64,000 bases of DNA, taken from assembly GCA_041662605.1 (NCBI GenBank), contig JBAZSD010000004.1, forward strand, positions 1-64,000. The letters run 5' to 3'. Shown here piece by piece: positions 18,412 to 27,460 of this stretch. Positions within the stretch are counted from its first letter, which is position 1. Each line of letters starts with the position of its first letter. Made by a program: the position numbers and the translations under genes. The notes under the pieces were generated by a model that saw only the letters and a list, made by a program, of their open reading frames with translations, had not been told where the DNA came from and did not search any database. This DNA is from Desulfomonilaceae bacterium. GTDB lineage: Bacteria > Desulfobacterota > Desulfomonilia > Desulfomonilales > Desulfomonilaceae.

Positions 18412-19995
18412 CTACATCAGTCCCTCCGGTGGGAGTTTTTCCGAAGATTGACCAGGCGCTCCGTAGTGATCAGTCAAGGCGCGAACCAGTCCATCCACAG
18501 TATACTCTCGCGCTTGCACGGAAGCCTTCAACCCATGCTTGGCCAAAGTGTCGGTAGTAATAGGGCCTATAGAGGCCAAGAGCGCTCCGTGCAGGAGATC
18601 GCCGATGTTGACGCTATGAAACATTTCGACGAAGTGATTTACCGTAGAGGAGGATGTGAAGGTTACAGCGTCAATGGCCTTATCAAGGAACATTTGTTTT
18701 ATAGTGTCAACACCTTGACCTGAAGGAAGCACAGTCTTGTATACCGGAACCACTTCAACGGAGGCGCCCATCCCCACGAGACCTTCGGGGAGGATATCCC
18801 TAGCTTTCTCAGCTCTTGGTATAAGGAAACTTCGCCCAATGAGGTCCTGATTCTCAAAGAAGCTAAGAATCCCTTCAGCCACAAATTCTTTGGCTAGCAT
18901 GTCTACCTTTATGCCTCTCGAACTAATGGCTTTGGCTGTAACTGGTCCTATGGCCCCAAATCTGGGTCCGACAAGCTGTCGTATGTCCCTTCCCAATTCG
19001 AAAAAACGTCTAAAAAAAAGTTCCACACCGTTTTCCGATGTAAAAACAACCCAGTCGTAGCTTGAGATTTTGTCGATTGCCGCATCTAACGGACCATAAC
19101 TAGTCGGTGGAGTTATCTCGATGGTTGGAAACGCTACCGGTTCTCCGCCATTAGCATAAATCTTGTCCGACATCTTCCGCGATTGCTCCCTGGATCTCGT
19201 TACGAGAATTTTCTTCCCGAAAAGAGGTTTTTTTTCATACCATGAAAGCGTTTCTTTAAGTTTTATCACTGAACCCACAACTAGAATAGCCGGAGCTGAT
19301 AATCCTTTTCTCCGGGACTCCATCGCTATGTTCGCAAGATCAGACACCACGGAAACCTGTTTGGGGGTAGTTCCCCATCTAACAAGCGCAGCGGGAGTAT
19401 CAGAGGCTTTTCCATTTGAGATTAGTTCATTTGAAATATTCTCTATATTCTTCACCCCCATCAAAAAAATGAGAGTTCCGGACATCTTGGCCAGAACGGA
19501 CCAGTCTATGGCTGATTCATCTTTCTTAGGATCTTCATGACCGGTTACAAAAGTGACCATGGAAGCGTGATCTCTGTGAGTTACCGGGATCCCGGCATAA
19601 GCAGGAGCGGCTATTGCGGATGTAATCCCAGGAACCACCTCGAAGGTAACTCCGGCCGCGGCCAATTCCTGAGCCTCCTCCCCTCCTCTACCGAATACAT
19701 AGGGGTCCCCTCCTTTGAGTCTAACTATCGTTTTGCCTTCTCTAGCCTTGGAAACGAGGATCTGGTTGATGTCAACCTGCTCAACCGTATGACTTTTCCC
19801 GCTTTTCCCGACATATATTAGTTCTGCGTCCGCTCTAGCTTTTTCAAGAAAGTTTTGACCAGCCAGGTAATCGTACACGATTACGTCGGCTTCAGCTATT
19901 TTCTCGGCCGCCTTTATGGTCAAGAGGCCAGGATCCCCTGGTCCGGATCCAACCAAATAGACAATTCCGGTTATCTTCTTATCTTCTATTACCAT
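18412..19995 (-). CDS. cobA-hemD: Fused uroporphyrinogen-III C-methyltransferase / uroporphyrinogen-III synthase
   Basis: Two enzymes in one chain. Residues ~10-250 are SUMT: YLVGSGPGDPGLLTIKA, VRLKGGDPYVFGRGGEE, VVPGITSAIAAPAYAGIP and TFVTGHE; this makes precorrin-2 from uroporphyrinogen III. Residues ~260-525 are HemD, cyclising hydroxymethylbilane: KKILVTRSREQSRKMSD, VVFTSENGVELFF, and the C-terminal TFTSSSTVNHFVEMF. Such fusions are common in anaerobes. It lies in the sirC-ccsB-hemA-hemC operon; the gap after hemC is 110 bases and holds a small GC hairpin. Confidence 0.95.
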   Translation of the reverse strand: MVIEDKKITGIVYLVGSGPGDPGLLTIKAAEKIAEADVIVYDYLAGQNFLEKARADAELIYVGKSGKSHTVEQVDINQILVSKAREGKTIVRLKGGDPYVFGRGGEEAQELAAAGVTFEVVPGITSAIAAPAYAGIPVTHRDHASMVTFVTGHEDPKKDESAIDWSVLAKMSGTLIFLMGVKNIENISNELISNGKASDTPAALVRWGTTPKQVSVVSDLANIAMESRRKGLSAPAILVVGSVIKLKETLSWYEKKPLFGKKILVTRSREQSRKMSDKIYANGGEPVAFPTIEITPPTSYGPLDAAIDKISSYDWVVFTSENGVELFFRRFFELGRDIRQLVGPRFGAIGPVTAKAISSRGIKVDMLAKEFVAEGILSFFENQDLIGRSFLIPRAEKARDILPEGLVGMGASVEVVPVYKTVLPSGQGVDTIKQMFLDKAIDAVTFTSSSTVNHFVEMFHSVNIGDLLHGALLASIGPITTDTLAKHGLKASVQAREYTVDGLVRALTDHYGAPGQSSEKLPPEGLM

Positions 19996-20105
19996 TCTAG
20001 GTTTCTATTAACCTCTACTCCATGTTCGGGAGATCTGAACCAGCATATGAGAAAGGCCCCGATTAGCGGCCCCGGATATTCCGGATTCTACATAACATTA
20101 TGGCG

Positions 20106-21050
20106 TTAGACTCCTACTGTGACCGGCTCCCAGTCCGCCGAGAGCACTGAGCGCAAGACATCCCCTGCCCCTCTTTCTATTAACCTGTCGGCTACGGCGA
20201 TTCCAAAAGCAACATCGTGAATGGGCCCAACGTAAGATTCTTTGAAAATTGGAGATCCATCAGGATGAGTAACAGCAGCAGTAATCCTGAAGCCGTCATC
20301 ATGAGGCTCGCAATAAGCCGCCATTGGAACCTGGCAACCGCCTCCCAGTCGCATTAGAAAGGAGCGTTCAACTGACACGCATTTCCGCGTCATGGGGTGG
20401 TCCAACTTTTTTATCAGGTCTACTGTACCAAGATCATCAGTCCTCGTTTGGACCCCTATGGCGCCTTGACCTATAGCGGGAATCATTTGATCTACATTCA
20501 TGAAATGTCTGATTCTATCCGAAAACCCCAGTCTTATTATGCCGGCCGCAGCGAGTAAGGCTCCCGCCAAGCTTTCCGATTCAATTTTCTTCAAACGGGT
20601 ATCGACATTTCCGCGAATAGGCACGACTTCCAGTTCAGGAAATTTGTGGAGCAGAAAGGCCTTTCTCCTTAGACTCGAAGTTCCTATTTTATCGCCACTG
20701 ACGAGTTCGCCAATCGACCTGCCATCCCTTGAAATAAAGACATCCCTGGGGTCTTCTCTTTTCAGAATTGCAGACAAAACCAGACCTTTCGGCATCTCAG
20801 TTGGAACATCCTTCATCGAATGGACCGCAATATCGATACTGCCATCCAGCAGAGCGTCTTCAATCTCCTTGGTGAAAAGTCCCTTTCCGCCAATTGTCGC
20901 TAGTGGAGCGTCCAGAATCCTGTCACCCGTAGTCTTGATAATCTTCAACTCTACATCGAGTCGTGAATCAATTGTTCTTAAAAGGCCGGACACGTGACGA
21001 GCCTGCCACATTGCCAGCCCACTGCCTCTAGTTCCTATTATCAATTTCAT
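20106..21050 (-). CDS. hemC: Porphobilinogen deaminase (hydroxymethylbilane synthase)
   Basis: Polymerises four porphobilinogens into hydroxymethylbilane. Signatures are IIGTRGSGLAMWQARHVSG, the VHSMKDVPTE loop with its catalytic aspartate region, TSSLRRKAFL, IRGNVDTRLKK, and the dipyrromethane-cofactor cysteine in RLGGGCQVPMAAYCE. The 314 residues are normal. It overlaps the end of hemA by 23 bases, indicating translational coupling. Confidence 0.97.
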   Translation of the reverse strand: MKLIIGTRGSGLAMWQARHVSGLLRTIDSRLDVELKIIKTTGDRILDAPLATIGGKGLFTKEIEDALLDGSIDIAVHSMKDVPTEMPKGLVLSAILKREDPRDVFISRDGRSIGELVSGDKIGTSSLRRKAFLLHKFPELEVVPIRGNVDTRLKKIESESLAGALLAAAGIIRLGFSDRIRHFMNVDQMIPAIGQGAIGVQTRTDDLGTVDLIKKLDHPMTRKCVSVERSFLMRLGGGCQVPMAAYCEPHDDGFRITAAVTHPDGSPIFKESYVGPIHDVAFGIAVADRLIERGAGDVLRSVLSADWEPVTVGV

Positions 21051-22371
21051 GGTCCGAAGTCTTTATTTCCTCTGAGTCGTCGTCGGAAACGAATGTGTCA
21101 AGATCAAAAACCCGTTGAACAAAATCGACATGTTGATTACTTCTTGACGTTTTGATGGATTTCTTCATGAAGGAAATAGGCCCGTGAGCTATCTTGTTGA
21201 CGATAGCCCTGGTCAATATTTCAATCGCATCCCTCTCCGCCACGTTCAAGTCGTTAAGTTTTCCGTTCATCCTGCTTATTTCGGCGGATCTTATCTGTTC
21301 GAATTTTTCTTTCAAAGCGACTATGGTAGGGGCCCATTCCAAAGATTTGGTCCAACTCAGGAACTTCCTAACCTCTTGATCCACGATCTCCTCCGCCTTT
21401 TCCGCCTCAAGCCGCCGTCCTCCTATATTTTCATCAACAACGGACTGTAAATCATCAATGTTATACAAATACACACCGTCCAGATCATTCACTTCCGCCT
21501 CAATATCTCGTGGAATTGCTATGTCTATCATGAAAATAGGCCTGTGCCGCCTCTTGCGCATGACTTTTTTCATTGCGCCAAAGTTTATTACGGGATCGCA
21601 ACTTCCTGTTGAGCTTATTACGACATCAGCAGATTCCAGCGCCTCATAGAGCCTATCCATAGACTCGGCCGATCCTTTGAATTGAGAGGCTAATGAACAT
21701 GCGTTTTCAAAGGTCCGATTGATGATTTTTATCGGTTTGTTAACGCATGTCGCCAGGTGTTTTGCTGTAAGTTCGGCCATGTCGCCCGCGCCTATGAGCA
21801 ACGGTTGACGTTGCGCGAGGTCGCCCAATATCTTCTTGGCAAGTTCAACCGCCACATATGCGATTGAAACAGCGGCTAAAGCCACTCCTGTCTCTGTTCT
21901 GACTCTCTTGGCGGTAAAAAAGGCTCTGTGCATTAGCCTGTTGAGCAAAGGGCCGGTTGTATTGGCCGCAGCGTCTCTTTTAAAAGCTTCCTTGACCTGG
22001 CCCACAATCTGAGGTTCTCCAAGAACCATGGAATCCAGGCTCGAAGTCACCCTAAACACATGTCTGACAGCCTGCTCACCCCTTTTGACATAGAAGTACG
22101 ACTGCACGGAGTCCCTAGTGAGGCCATGAAGACTACAAACCAGTTCCATCAAGGCCTCGCAGGATGAATCCGGGTTCCTGGTCACTGCGATCAACTCCGA
22201 CCGATTGCAGGTTGACACAATAATACATTCCAATATCCCGCCGACTTGAACTATGTGTCTGGTAACTGATCCATCCGAGTTTCCGGGAAAAGTGATTCTT
22301 TCTCGGACGAGCACAGGGGCGGTGTTATAATTTATTCCCAACACCAGAAAGTTATTACCCAGAATGGTCAT
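21028..22371 (-). CDS. hemA: Glutamyl-tRNA reductase
   Basis: First committed step of C5-pathway tetrapyrrole synthesis: reduces glutamyl-tRNA(Glu) to glutamate-1-semialdehyde. The catalytic cysteine lies in CIIVSTCNRSELIAV (about 48-62). Other signatures are DSMVLGEPQIVGQVKEAF, the NADPH domain around LLIGAGDMAELTAKHL and the C-terminal dimerisation helices. Its start overlaps the CcsB-like gene stop by 4 bases. hemL and hemB, the next two steps, are not in this operon. Confidence 0.97.
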   Translation of the reverse strand: MTILGNNFLVLGINYNTAPVLVRERITFPGNSDGSVTRHIVQVGGILECIIVSTCNRSELIAVTRNPDSSCEALMELVCSLHGLTRDSVQSYFYVKRGEQAVRHVFRVTSSLDSMVLGEPQIVGQVKEAFKRDAAANTTGPLLNRLMHRAFFTAKRVRTETGVALAAVSIAYVAVELAKKILGDLAQRQPLLIGAGDMAELTAKHLATCVNKPIKIINRTFENACSLASQFKGSAESMDRLYEALESADVVISSTGSCDPVINFGAMKKVMRKRRHRPIFMIDIAIPRDIEAEVNDLDGVYLYNIDDLQSVVDENIGGRRLEAEKAEEIVDQEVRKFLSWTKSLEWAPTIVALKEKFEQIRSAEISRMNGKLNDLNVAERDAIEILTRAIVNKIAHGPISFMKKSIKTSRSNQHVDFVQRVFDLDTFVSDDDSEEIKTSDHEIDNRN

Positions 22372-23213
22372 ATTAGGAACAAGTCTCTAGAACCGCTAGC
22401 AAAGGAGTGGTGACCACCAAATAAAAGGCTTACTCCAATGAACGTAAACATCACTAAAGCAAACCCTACCAACGCGAGCATCGCAGCTTTCTTTCCTCTC
22501 CACCCAATAGCCAACCTCTGATGAACCATGGCAGCGTAAACGAACCATGTAATAAGACTCCAGGTTTCCTTTGGGTCCCAATTCCAGTACGATCCCCATG
22601 CGTTGCTCGCCCACAGCGCCCCCGAGATAATACCGAGGGTAAGAAAAAAGAAACCCACTGGTAGAGCCCGCCTGTTCAGTGTGTCAAGAGTTTCCAGCGA
22701 AGGTAATATCCTATGAAATCTGCCTATTTTCTTCCTCTTGATTAGATGTTCCTGAAAAATGTACATGGCCCCGGCCATCGCCATAATGGTAAAGACAGCG
22801 TTACCGGCCAGAGCGAAAGAAACATGGATCGGCAGCCACCAGCTCTTGAGAATAGGAACAATAGGCTGTGATATCTGATATGAGAATGTTGAAGCCATTA
22901 ACATCAGGACAGTGGCAATGGGGGCAGCCATTGCTCCCAGCACTGGATTTGGCTCTCGCAACTGCATTGTCGCAAAGATTGCCACGACCAACCAGGCAAA
23001 CAGGGACAACGAGTCAAAAGCCGTGGCCATAGGAAAAAATCCCTGCGCCACGAACAAATAGATTATGGACACCGTATGAGCGGATAATCCGCCAAGACAA
23101 AACCAAAAACCATACGGGCATCGTGTCCCCTGAGACCTGAAAAGGAAGGACACAAATATGACCGAAGAAATCAGATAACAAATTACCGCTACTTTGAAGA
23201 AAACAAGATTCAC
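22368..23213 (-). CDS. CcsB/HemX-like cytochrome c assembly membrane protein
   Basis: Polytopic protein of 281 residues, about eight hydrophobic helices, with the tryptophan-rich heme-handling signature WGSYWNWDPKETWSLITWF shared by CcmC, CcmF and CcsA/CcsB. Histidines flank it (VHQRLAIGW; GGHHSF near the end). Proteins of this kind next to hemA are called HemX and may affect HemA level or heme delivery. It overlaps hemA by 4 bases and follows sirC by 9. Whether it serves cytochrome c assembly or HemA control cannot be told. Confidence 0.85.
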   Translation of the reverse strand: MNLVFFKVAVICYLISSVIFVSFLFRSQGTRCPYGFWFCLGGLSAHTVSIIYLFVAQGFFPMATAFDSLSLFAWLVVAIFATMQLREPNPVLGAMAAPIATVLMLMASTFSYQISQPIVPILKSWWLPIHVSFALAGNAVFTIMAMAGAMYIFQEHLIKRKKIGRFHRILPSLETLDTLNRRALPVGFFFLTLGIISGALWASNAWGSYWNWDPKETWSLITWFVYAAMVHQRLAIGWRGKKAAMLALVGFALVMFTFIGVSLLFGGHHSFASGSRDLFLI

Positions 23214-23222
23214 TTATGATCC

Positions 23223-23912
23223 CTAAATGTGATCCTGATGGTGTTTTTCTGATATGGCTTCTTGGACGTCGATCTCTTTAGGCAGTATCTTCCTGAGAAT
23301 TTCCAACACCCTGTTCATGTCGCTTTCCCGCAGCGCAACAAGGAGTTCGGAATCTACTATATCCGAAAAGAGCTTGCGATTTGACTCAGAATCCGCCCCT
23401 GCATTTAAAACATGTTTCCTCAACTCCCCCATCAGTTTCGTCATCATCCCGTATTCGGGGCCAAACTGCTTCTCCAAATTTTCACGGATCCTTCTGGCCA
23501 ACGCCGGCGATGCCCCACCCGTACTCACCGCTATAGTGAGATCGCCCTGAGAGATTACCGCAGGAACAATGAAAGTGCACAGATCAGGCACGTCGGCAAT
23601 ATTACACGGCAATCCTCTTTCACTTGCTGATTTGTAGATTCCGAGGTTAACTTCCCGATTGTCGGTGGTTCCAAAAATCAAGGCAATTTCCGGCAGGCGA
23701 TCCAATATCTGATCTTCGAAGAGAGCCTCTATCCAATCAATTCGGTTCTCTAGCAGTAATACATTGATTTCCGGGATAAGTAGGGGCGAAATTATTGTGA
23801 CCTTGGCCCCACTCTCCAATAGACTCAATGTCTTGCGTAAAGCTACCCGTCCTCCCCCGACAACCACAACGCGTTTGCCATGGAGGTTCATCATCACCGG
23901 ATATGGTCTCAT
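23223..23912 (-). CDS. Precorrin-2 dehydrogenase / sirohydrochlorin ferrochelatase
   Basis: Met8p/SirC-type protein of 229 residues. The NAD-binding motif VVVGGGRVALRKTLSLLESG lies near the N terminus, LIFGTTDNREVN and CNIADVPDLCTFIVPAV in the middle, then the family sequence STGGASPALARRIRENLEKQ. It oxidises precorrin-2, and some members insert iron to give siroheme. It is the first gene of the minus-strand tetrapyrrole operon, and with the CobA-HemD fusion completes siroheme formation from uroporphyrinogen III. Confidence 0.92.
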   Translation of the reverse strand: MRPYPVMMNLHGKRVVVVGGGRVALRKTLSLLESGAKVTIISPLLIPEINVLLLENRIDWIEALFEDQILDRLPEIALIFGTTDNREVNLGIYKSASERGLPCNIADVPDLCTFIVPAVISQGDLTIAVSTGGASPALARRIRENLEKQFGPEYGMMTKLMGELRKHVLNAGADSESNRKLFSDIVDSELLVALRESDMNRVLEILRKILPKEIDVQEAISEKHHQDHI

Positions 23913-24076
23913 TTAAACGTTACCCGACCCATCATTTCCCTTTCCAGAAACACAGCTAGTAAGCATAACATTTTTCGCATGGATTCACAAAGATCTGACA
24001 TGAAAAGGCCGGGACCCTAATTCGTAACAAAATCTCTCCAGGGTCTGTCGTTCTATGGAAAAACTAAAACAAACGG

Positions 24077-25204
24077 TCAGTTGGAGGGCAAATCCTGAGT
24101 ATATCGGTACGCGCACATAGAATTATTGGGAAGACTTATTCTAAAAAGAGATCCTTTGCCGGGAACGGAGTCAAACTGTATCTTACCTCCGTGTTCATGA
24201 ACGATTCTCTCTGTCAGCGCCAGTCCCATACCGGAACCTTGGGTTTTGGTCGAAAAGAACGGGTCAAACACGAATTCCCTGTCGGAGTCGCTAATCCCTG
24301 CTCCGTAATCCTTGACCCCAAGGATGGTCTCGTGTTCGCCTTCATCAAGGAAGACATCCACAACCGACCCGTCTGGAGAAAAATATACGGCGTTGTCCAA
24401 CAAAGCTATAAGAGCAGTCTTAACGCAGTCCGGGTCAAACATTGTCTGGGAAGATCTGGATTGAAGTGTATTAAAAACAATTTTCACATTTTTATCGCCA
24501 GTTTTTGGCGCCATTTCCTTGATCGCTTCGAGGATTACTTGTTTCATAGAACCGGAAGCCAGTTTAATGTCTTGCAGATTTGCGCAATTTTGAACTTCAT
24601 CCACTATCAATTCCAGCCTCTTTGCGCCATCCAGAATATTTCTGGCATAGGACTTGACCGCCTCGGACAGACTGGGATCCTTCATTATTCTAGATGCATA
24701 TCCTCCTATCATGACGACAGGATTTCTTATCTCATGCGCTACTCCCATAGCCAGCCTATTGAGACTCTTCATTTTATCTTGGGCAATCCGGTCTCTATCT
24801 TCCAGTAATCTTTTCTCTTTCTCACGCAGCATGTGGATTTCAGTAACATCTTTAAAAATGGCTACAAAACCTATGAAACGGGATTCGTTTTCGACTGATT
24901 CAAGCAGATATGATGTCGTCGCGGCTAATCTTTTCCTCAATCCCTCAGGATGGTAATAATCAACTTCACTGTAACCATAGACGGACTTGTTCCACACTGC
25001 ATTTATAAGTATTTGATTAAAATCGTAATTCTCTTCTCTAACAAAAAAGATTAACCCTAGTCCTTTCTCTTTCAACTCATCTAACGAATACCCGAGGACC
25101 TCCTTTGTATTTTTGTTGGCGTACATGACATCACCCTGGGCATCTATGACGACAAGACAGTCACTCATGCTATCCAGAATGTTTTTTACGATGATAGGAT
25201 CCAT
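24077..25204 (-). CDS. PAS-domain sensor histidine kinase, cytoplasmic
   Basis: A 375-residue kinase without membrane helices. The PAS domain spans about 8-125 (CLVVIDAQGDVMYANKNTKE), then a short coiled coil, the phosphoacceptor His157 in MGVAHEIRNPVVMIGG, and a HATPase domain with ALLDNAVYFSPDG, GVKDYGAGISDSDREF and GSGMGLALTERIVHEHGGK. No response regulator is adjacent, so it is an orphan. It lies downstream of an AAA ATPase gene on the same strand with a 24-base gap, possibly one transcript. The sensed signal is unknown; PAS domains often bind heme, flavin or small ligands. Confidence 0.88.
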   Translation of the reverse strand: MDPIIVKNILDSMSDCLVVIDAQGDVMYANKNTKEVLGYSLDELKEKGLGLIFFVREENYDFNQILINAVWNKSVYGYSEVDYYHPEGLRKRLAATTSYLLESVENESRFIGFVAIFKDVTEIHMLREKEKRLLEDRDRIAQDKMKSLNRLAMGVAHEIRNPVVMIGGYASRIMKDPSLSEAVKSYARNILDGAKRLELIVDEVQNCANLQDIKLASGSMKQVILEAIKEMAPKTGDKNVKIVFNTLQSRSSQTMFDPDCVKTALIALLDNAVYFSPDGSVVDVFLDEGEHETILGVKDYGAGISDSDREFVFDPFFSTKTQGSGMGLALTERIVHEHGGKIQFDSVPGKGSLFRISLPNNSMCAYRYTQDLPSN

Positions 25205-25228
25205 AAGGGAAACTCCCGATTGGTTCTT

Positions 25229-25960
25229 TCAGATTCTATCTTTCAATTCGTAAAAGCTCGAGGGATCCTTGACGAAGCTCTCATACAACTTAAAAATCTT
25301 TGTGTCCCGAAAGTTGACGGGGGCGATTCCTGTTTTCTCAAATCCAAAAATCCGGGCTCCCGGACATCCTAGAATTATGGGGGAAAGACTCGCTATCAAA
25401 TACTGCTTATTTGACGAACCTACATTGCTGAGCAAAACTCTTACAAATTCGACTTGATTCGCTGGAGACAATGCCGCTTCAGGTTCATCTATAACGTACA
25501 GTCCGTCTATTTTGAATGAATAGCTTTGAAAAAAGGTCAGAAACGACTCCCCATGAGATTGGGCATTCAAAGAGCCCCCTCCAAAATATTTCCGCCTTCC
25601 CGGGTCATCCACCAAAATGTCATCGAGAGAAGAAGCAAAGTTGAAAAAAGCCTCCGCCCTGAAATGAAAACCATATTTGGGTCTAGCGGAGAAATCCAAC
25701 TTAATGAACTTCGCCAGTTGGGTTTCGTGAGGATTAGAATGGACCTTGTGAGTTTTGCTGCCGCCCCAAGGCATTAATCCGCATTTCCGGGCAATAGCGT
25801 CAAGAAGGGCGGACTTTCCCACCCCGTTTTCTCCACAAAATAAAATGATTTTCGAATCAAACCTAAGATTATTTGTGGATCGAAATGCTGGAATATTGAA
25901 CGGAAAGATATCCCGCGTTGGAAATCTGTCACTCTCTATTTTAATACCATTGAGATACAT
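25229..25960 (-). CDS. AAA/ABC-type ATPase of unknown role
   Basis: A 243-residue protein with Walker A LFCGENGVGKSALLDAIA (about 41-58), a QSHGES segment in the position of an ABC signature, and Walker B GLYVIDEPEAALSPANQ followed by a switch-like region. It is a compact RecF/SMC-like ATPase with no extra domain, so it probably works with a partner. It sits between the unknown gene at 25987 and the PAS kinase. Similar small ATPases occur widely as stand-alone genes; I see no nuclease or toxin gene beside it that would make it a defence system. Confidence 0.7.
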   Translation of the reverse strand: MYLNGIKIESDRFPTRDIFPFNIPAFRSTNNLRFDSKIILFCGENGVGKSALLDAIARKCGLMPWGGSKTHKVHSNPHETQLAKFIKLDFSARPKYGFHFRAEAFFNFASSLDDILVDDPGRRKYFGGGSLNAQSHGESFLTFFQSYSFKIDGLYVIDEPEAALSPANQVEFVRVLLSNVGSSNKQYLIASLSPIILGCPGARIFGFEKTGIAPVNFRDTKIFKLYESFVKDPSSFYELKDRI

Positions 25961-25986
25961 ATATTTTGACTGAACTTGCTAATTGA

Positions 25987-26499
25987 TCAAAGAACCGCAG
26001 TTTGGACTGTGAACCGCCATTGACAGAATCTTTCGGGTGGATGCGGATCAAGTGGAGCGTGAATACATTCAACATTTATATTTGGGTCTATAACTTTGGA
26101 AAAACTTTCAAATTCTCCCCGGTGCATTTCCTTGCACGCGTATTCACCCCTGTTTCTCTTCAATCTAGCGACTTGAGTCGGACATTCCGGGACGGATATT
26201 ATGACTTCGTCATCGGAGCTTTCTATTTCATAACCCACCATTATCGCCCAGGGAAAGTATTTTAGCGCCTTTACAAAACCAGCCAACCCTTTGTCGGTTA
26301 TTCCGTAACGTCCGACAATATCTTTGGCCGCCATACCAGCCACGCGCCTCCAAACCTTTTCGTTCAGACGGTTAGCTTCCTCTGTCCCATGGGCCTGTTC
26401 TGCAAATATGTACCAAAAAGAATCGACAACACGATAATGCCAGAAAAGAAACTCCAAATATTTATCGGCAGCCGCTCCTGTCATCCAATCCGGCGTCAT
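25987..26499 (-). CDS. Uncharacterised protein, possibly DUF6125 / ATC-hydrolase-like
   Basis: A 170-residue soluble protein. The C-terminal part has cysteine-rich spacing (ECPTQVARLKR, EYACKEMH, VECIHAPLDPHPP, FCQWRF), the pattern seen in the L-2-amino-thiazoline-4-carboxylate hydrolase and vinyl-reductase-like families. The N-terminal half is helical. It is the first gene of a short minus-strand group with the AAA ATPase and PAS kinase. The family suggestion is from memory of the pattern; the function is unknown. Confidence 0.45.
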   Translation of the reverse strand: MTPDWMTGAAADKYLEFLFWHYRVVDSFWYIFAEQAHGTEEANRLNEKVWRRVAGMAAKDIVGRYGITDKGLAGFVKALKYFPWAIMVGYEIESSDDEVIISVPECPTQVARLKRNRGEYACKEMHRGEFESFSKVIDPNINVECIHAPLDPHPPERFCQWRFTVQTAVL

Positions 26500-26592
26500 T
26501 TAGAAAGAATCCTTCCTCAAATGTTTTTTCATATCAGGCGATTTTGAAACATGGCCAGAAATAAGTCAATGTCATGATCAAAATTGCAATTC

Positions 26593-26620
26593 TTTACAAT
26601 CACAAACCTCATGATAGAAT
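26593..26620 (+). promoter_or_regulatory. Sigma-70-type promoter
   Basis: TTTACA at 26593-26598 and TAGAAT at 26615-26620, with a 16-base spacer, each one mismatch from consensus, 29 bases upstream of the start of the exported protein at 26649. Confidence 0.6.
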
Positions 26621-26648
26621 TAAAACAGTTTTCGAGACGAGGTGCTCA

Positions 26649-27008
26649 ATGACGTTGAAAATGATCCCTGCAATCACGGCATTGCTACTGCTGGTCTTTC
26701 AGGGGCCGCTTCATGCGCAGCAAAACTTCACAGCCCCTGATGTATCTAAACTCAAACACCTAACTACTCAAATGTCGGATCACGCGCCTGACGTCCCTGG
26801 CAAAGAAACGCAAATGGATTTTTACTCCGCGCCTGAAGGACAGATCATTACGGTTTATACGTACAAAGGCAGAACCGTTGCGTTCAGCGTCCATTCAAAT
26901 AGTGATGTTCAGAAGACTTACCGACTATTCATCGATCCTCTTGGCAATCATTTTTTTCAGGAAGTTAACGCAGGAGTCCAGTGGCAGCTTCCAGGCTGGG
27001 CGAGATAG
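26649..27008 (+). CDS. Small exported protein of unknown function
   Basis: The ATG at 26649 is chosen because GAGG precedes it by 7 bases and it begins a clean signal peptide (MTLKMIPAITALLLLVFQ, cleavage after LHAQ). An in-frame ATG at 26574 lies upstream of the likely promoter. The mature protein is about 95 residues, beta-rich by pattern, with YTYKGRTVAFSVHSN and FIDPLGNHFFQE. I recognise no domain. It is monocistronic and ends 70 bases before hypA. Confidence 0.65.
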   Translation: MTLKMIPAITALLLLVFQGPLHAQQNFTAPDVSKLKHLTTQMSDHAPDVPGKETQMDFYSAPEGQIITVYTYKGRTVAFSVHSNSDVQKTYRLFIDPLGNHFFQEVNAGVQWQLPGWAR

Positions 27009-27078
27009 AGGACCAACACAAACATGAGATTCATTCTTCCTCCAGAAAAACTACCTGTTGATTTAGGAACAAGATCCA

Positions 27079-27423
27079 ATGCATGAACTAGGCATAGTTC
27101 AAAGTATTCTCGAAATAGTTGAACAACAGGCTGAACTTAATTCCGCCAAGAAGGTTTTGCGGGTAGAACTGGAGTTTGGAGCCCTGACCGCCGTAATGCC
27201 GGAAGCCATTGAATTCGCGTTCGAGGCTCTCACAAAAGATACCATTGTGCAGGGAGCTGACTTAAAAATTACAATCTTGCCCATAAAGGCCATTTGCATG
27301 GACTGCGGATGTGAATCCACTTTAGAGTCATACGCTCCGTTCTGTCCGAGCTGTTCAACGGGAATTCTCAACATTGTCCAAGGTAAAGACGAGATGCGAA
27401 TTGTCTCCATTGAAATAGAATGA
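27079..27423 (+). CDS. hypA: Hydrogenase nickel incorporation protein HypA
   Basis: Delivers nickel to [NiFe] hydrogenase with HypB. The N-terminal MHELGIVQ carries the conserved Met-His nickel ligands, so the start at 27079 is firm. A zinc-ribbon domain has CMDCG and FCPSCS pairs (about 74-77 and 94-98). At 114 residues it is normal. No other hyp or hydrogenase genes lie within the window; it leads a plus-strand series with a DJ-1-type gene and the pyr genes. Confidence 0.93.
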   Translation: MHELGIVQSILEIVEQQAELNSAKKVLRVELEFGALTAVMPEAIEFAFEALTKDTIVQGADLKITILPIKAICMDCGCESTLESYAPFCPSCSTGILNIVQGKDEMRIVSIEIE

Positions 27424-27460
27424 TTCATAAAGATCAAGACCATGGGAAAAGGAGATTGAT

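Noticed and set aside
20500..20997. A 165-codon plus-strand frame inside hemC
   Set aside because: hemC is complete with its cofactor cysteine; the antisense frame has no recognisable pattern.
25229..25960. Defence system involving the small AAA ATPase
   Set aside because: No nuclease, toxin or reverse transcriptase gene is adjacent, and the neighbours look regulatory or unknown.
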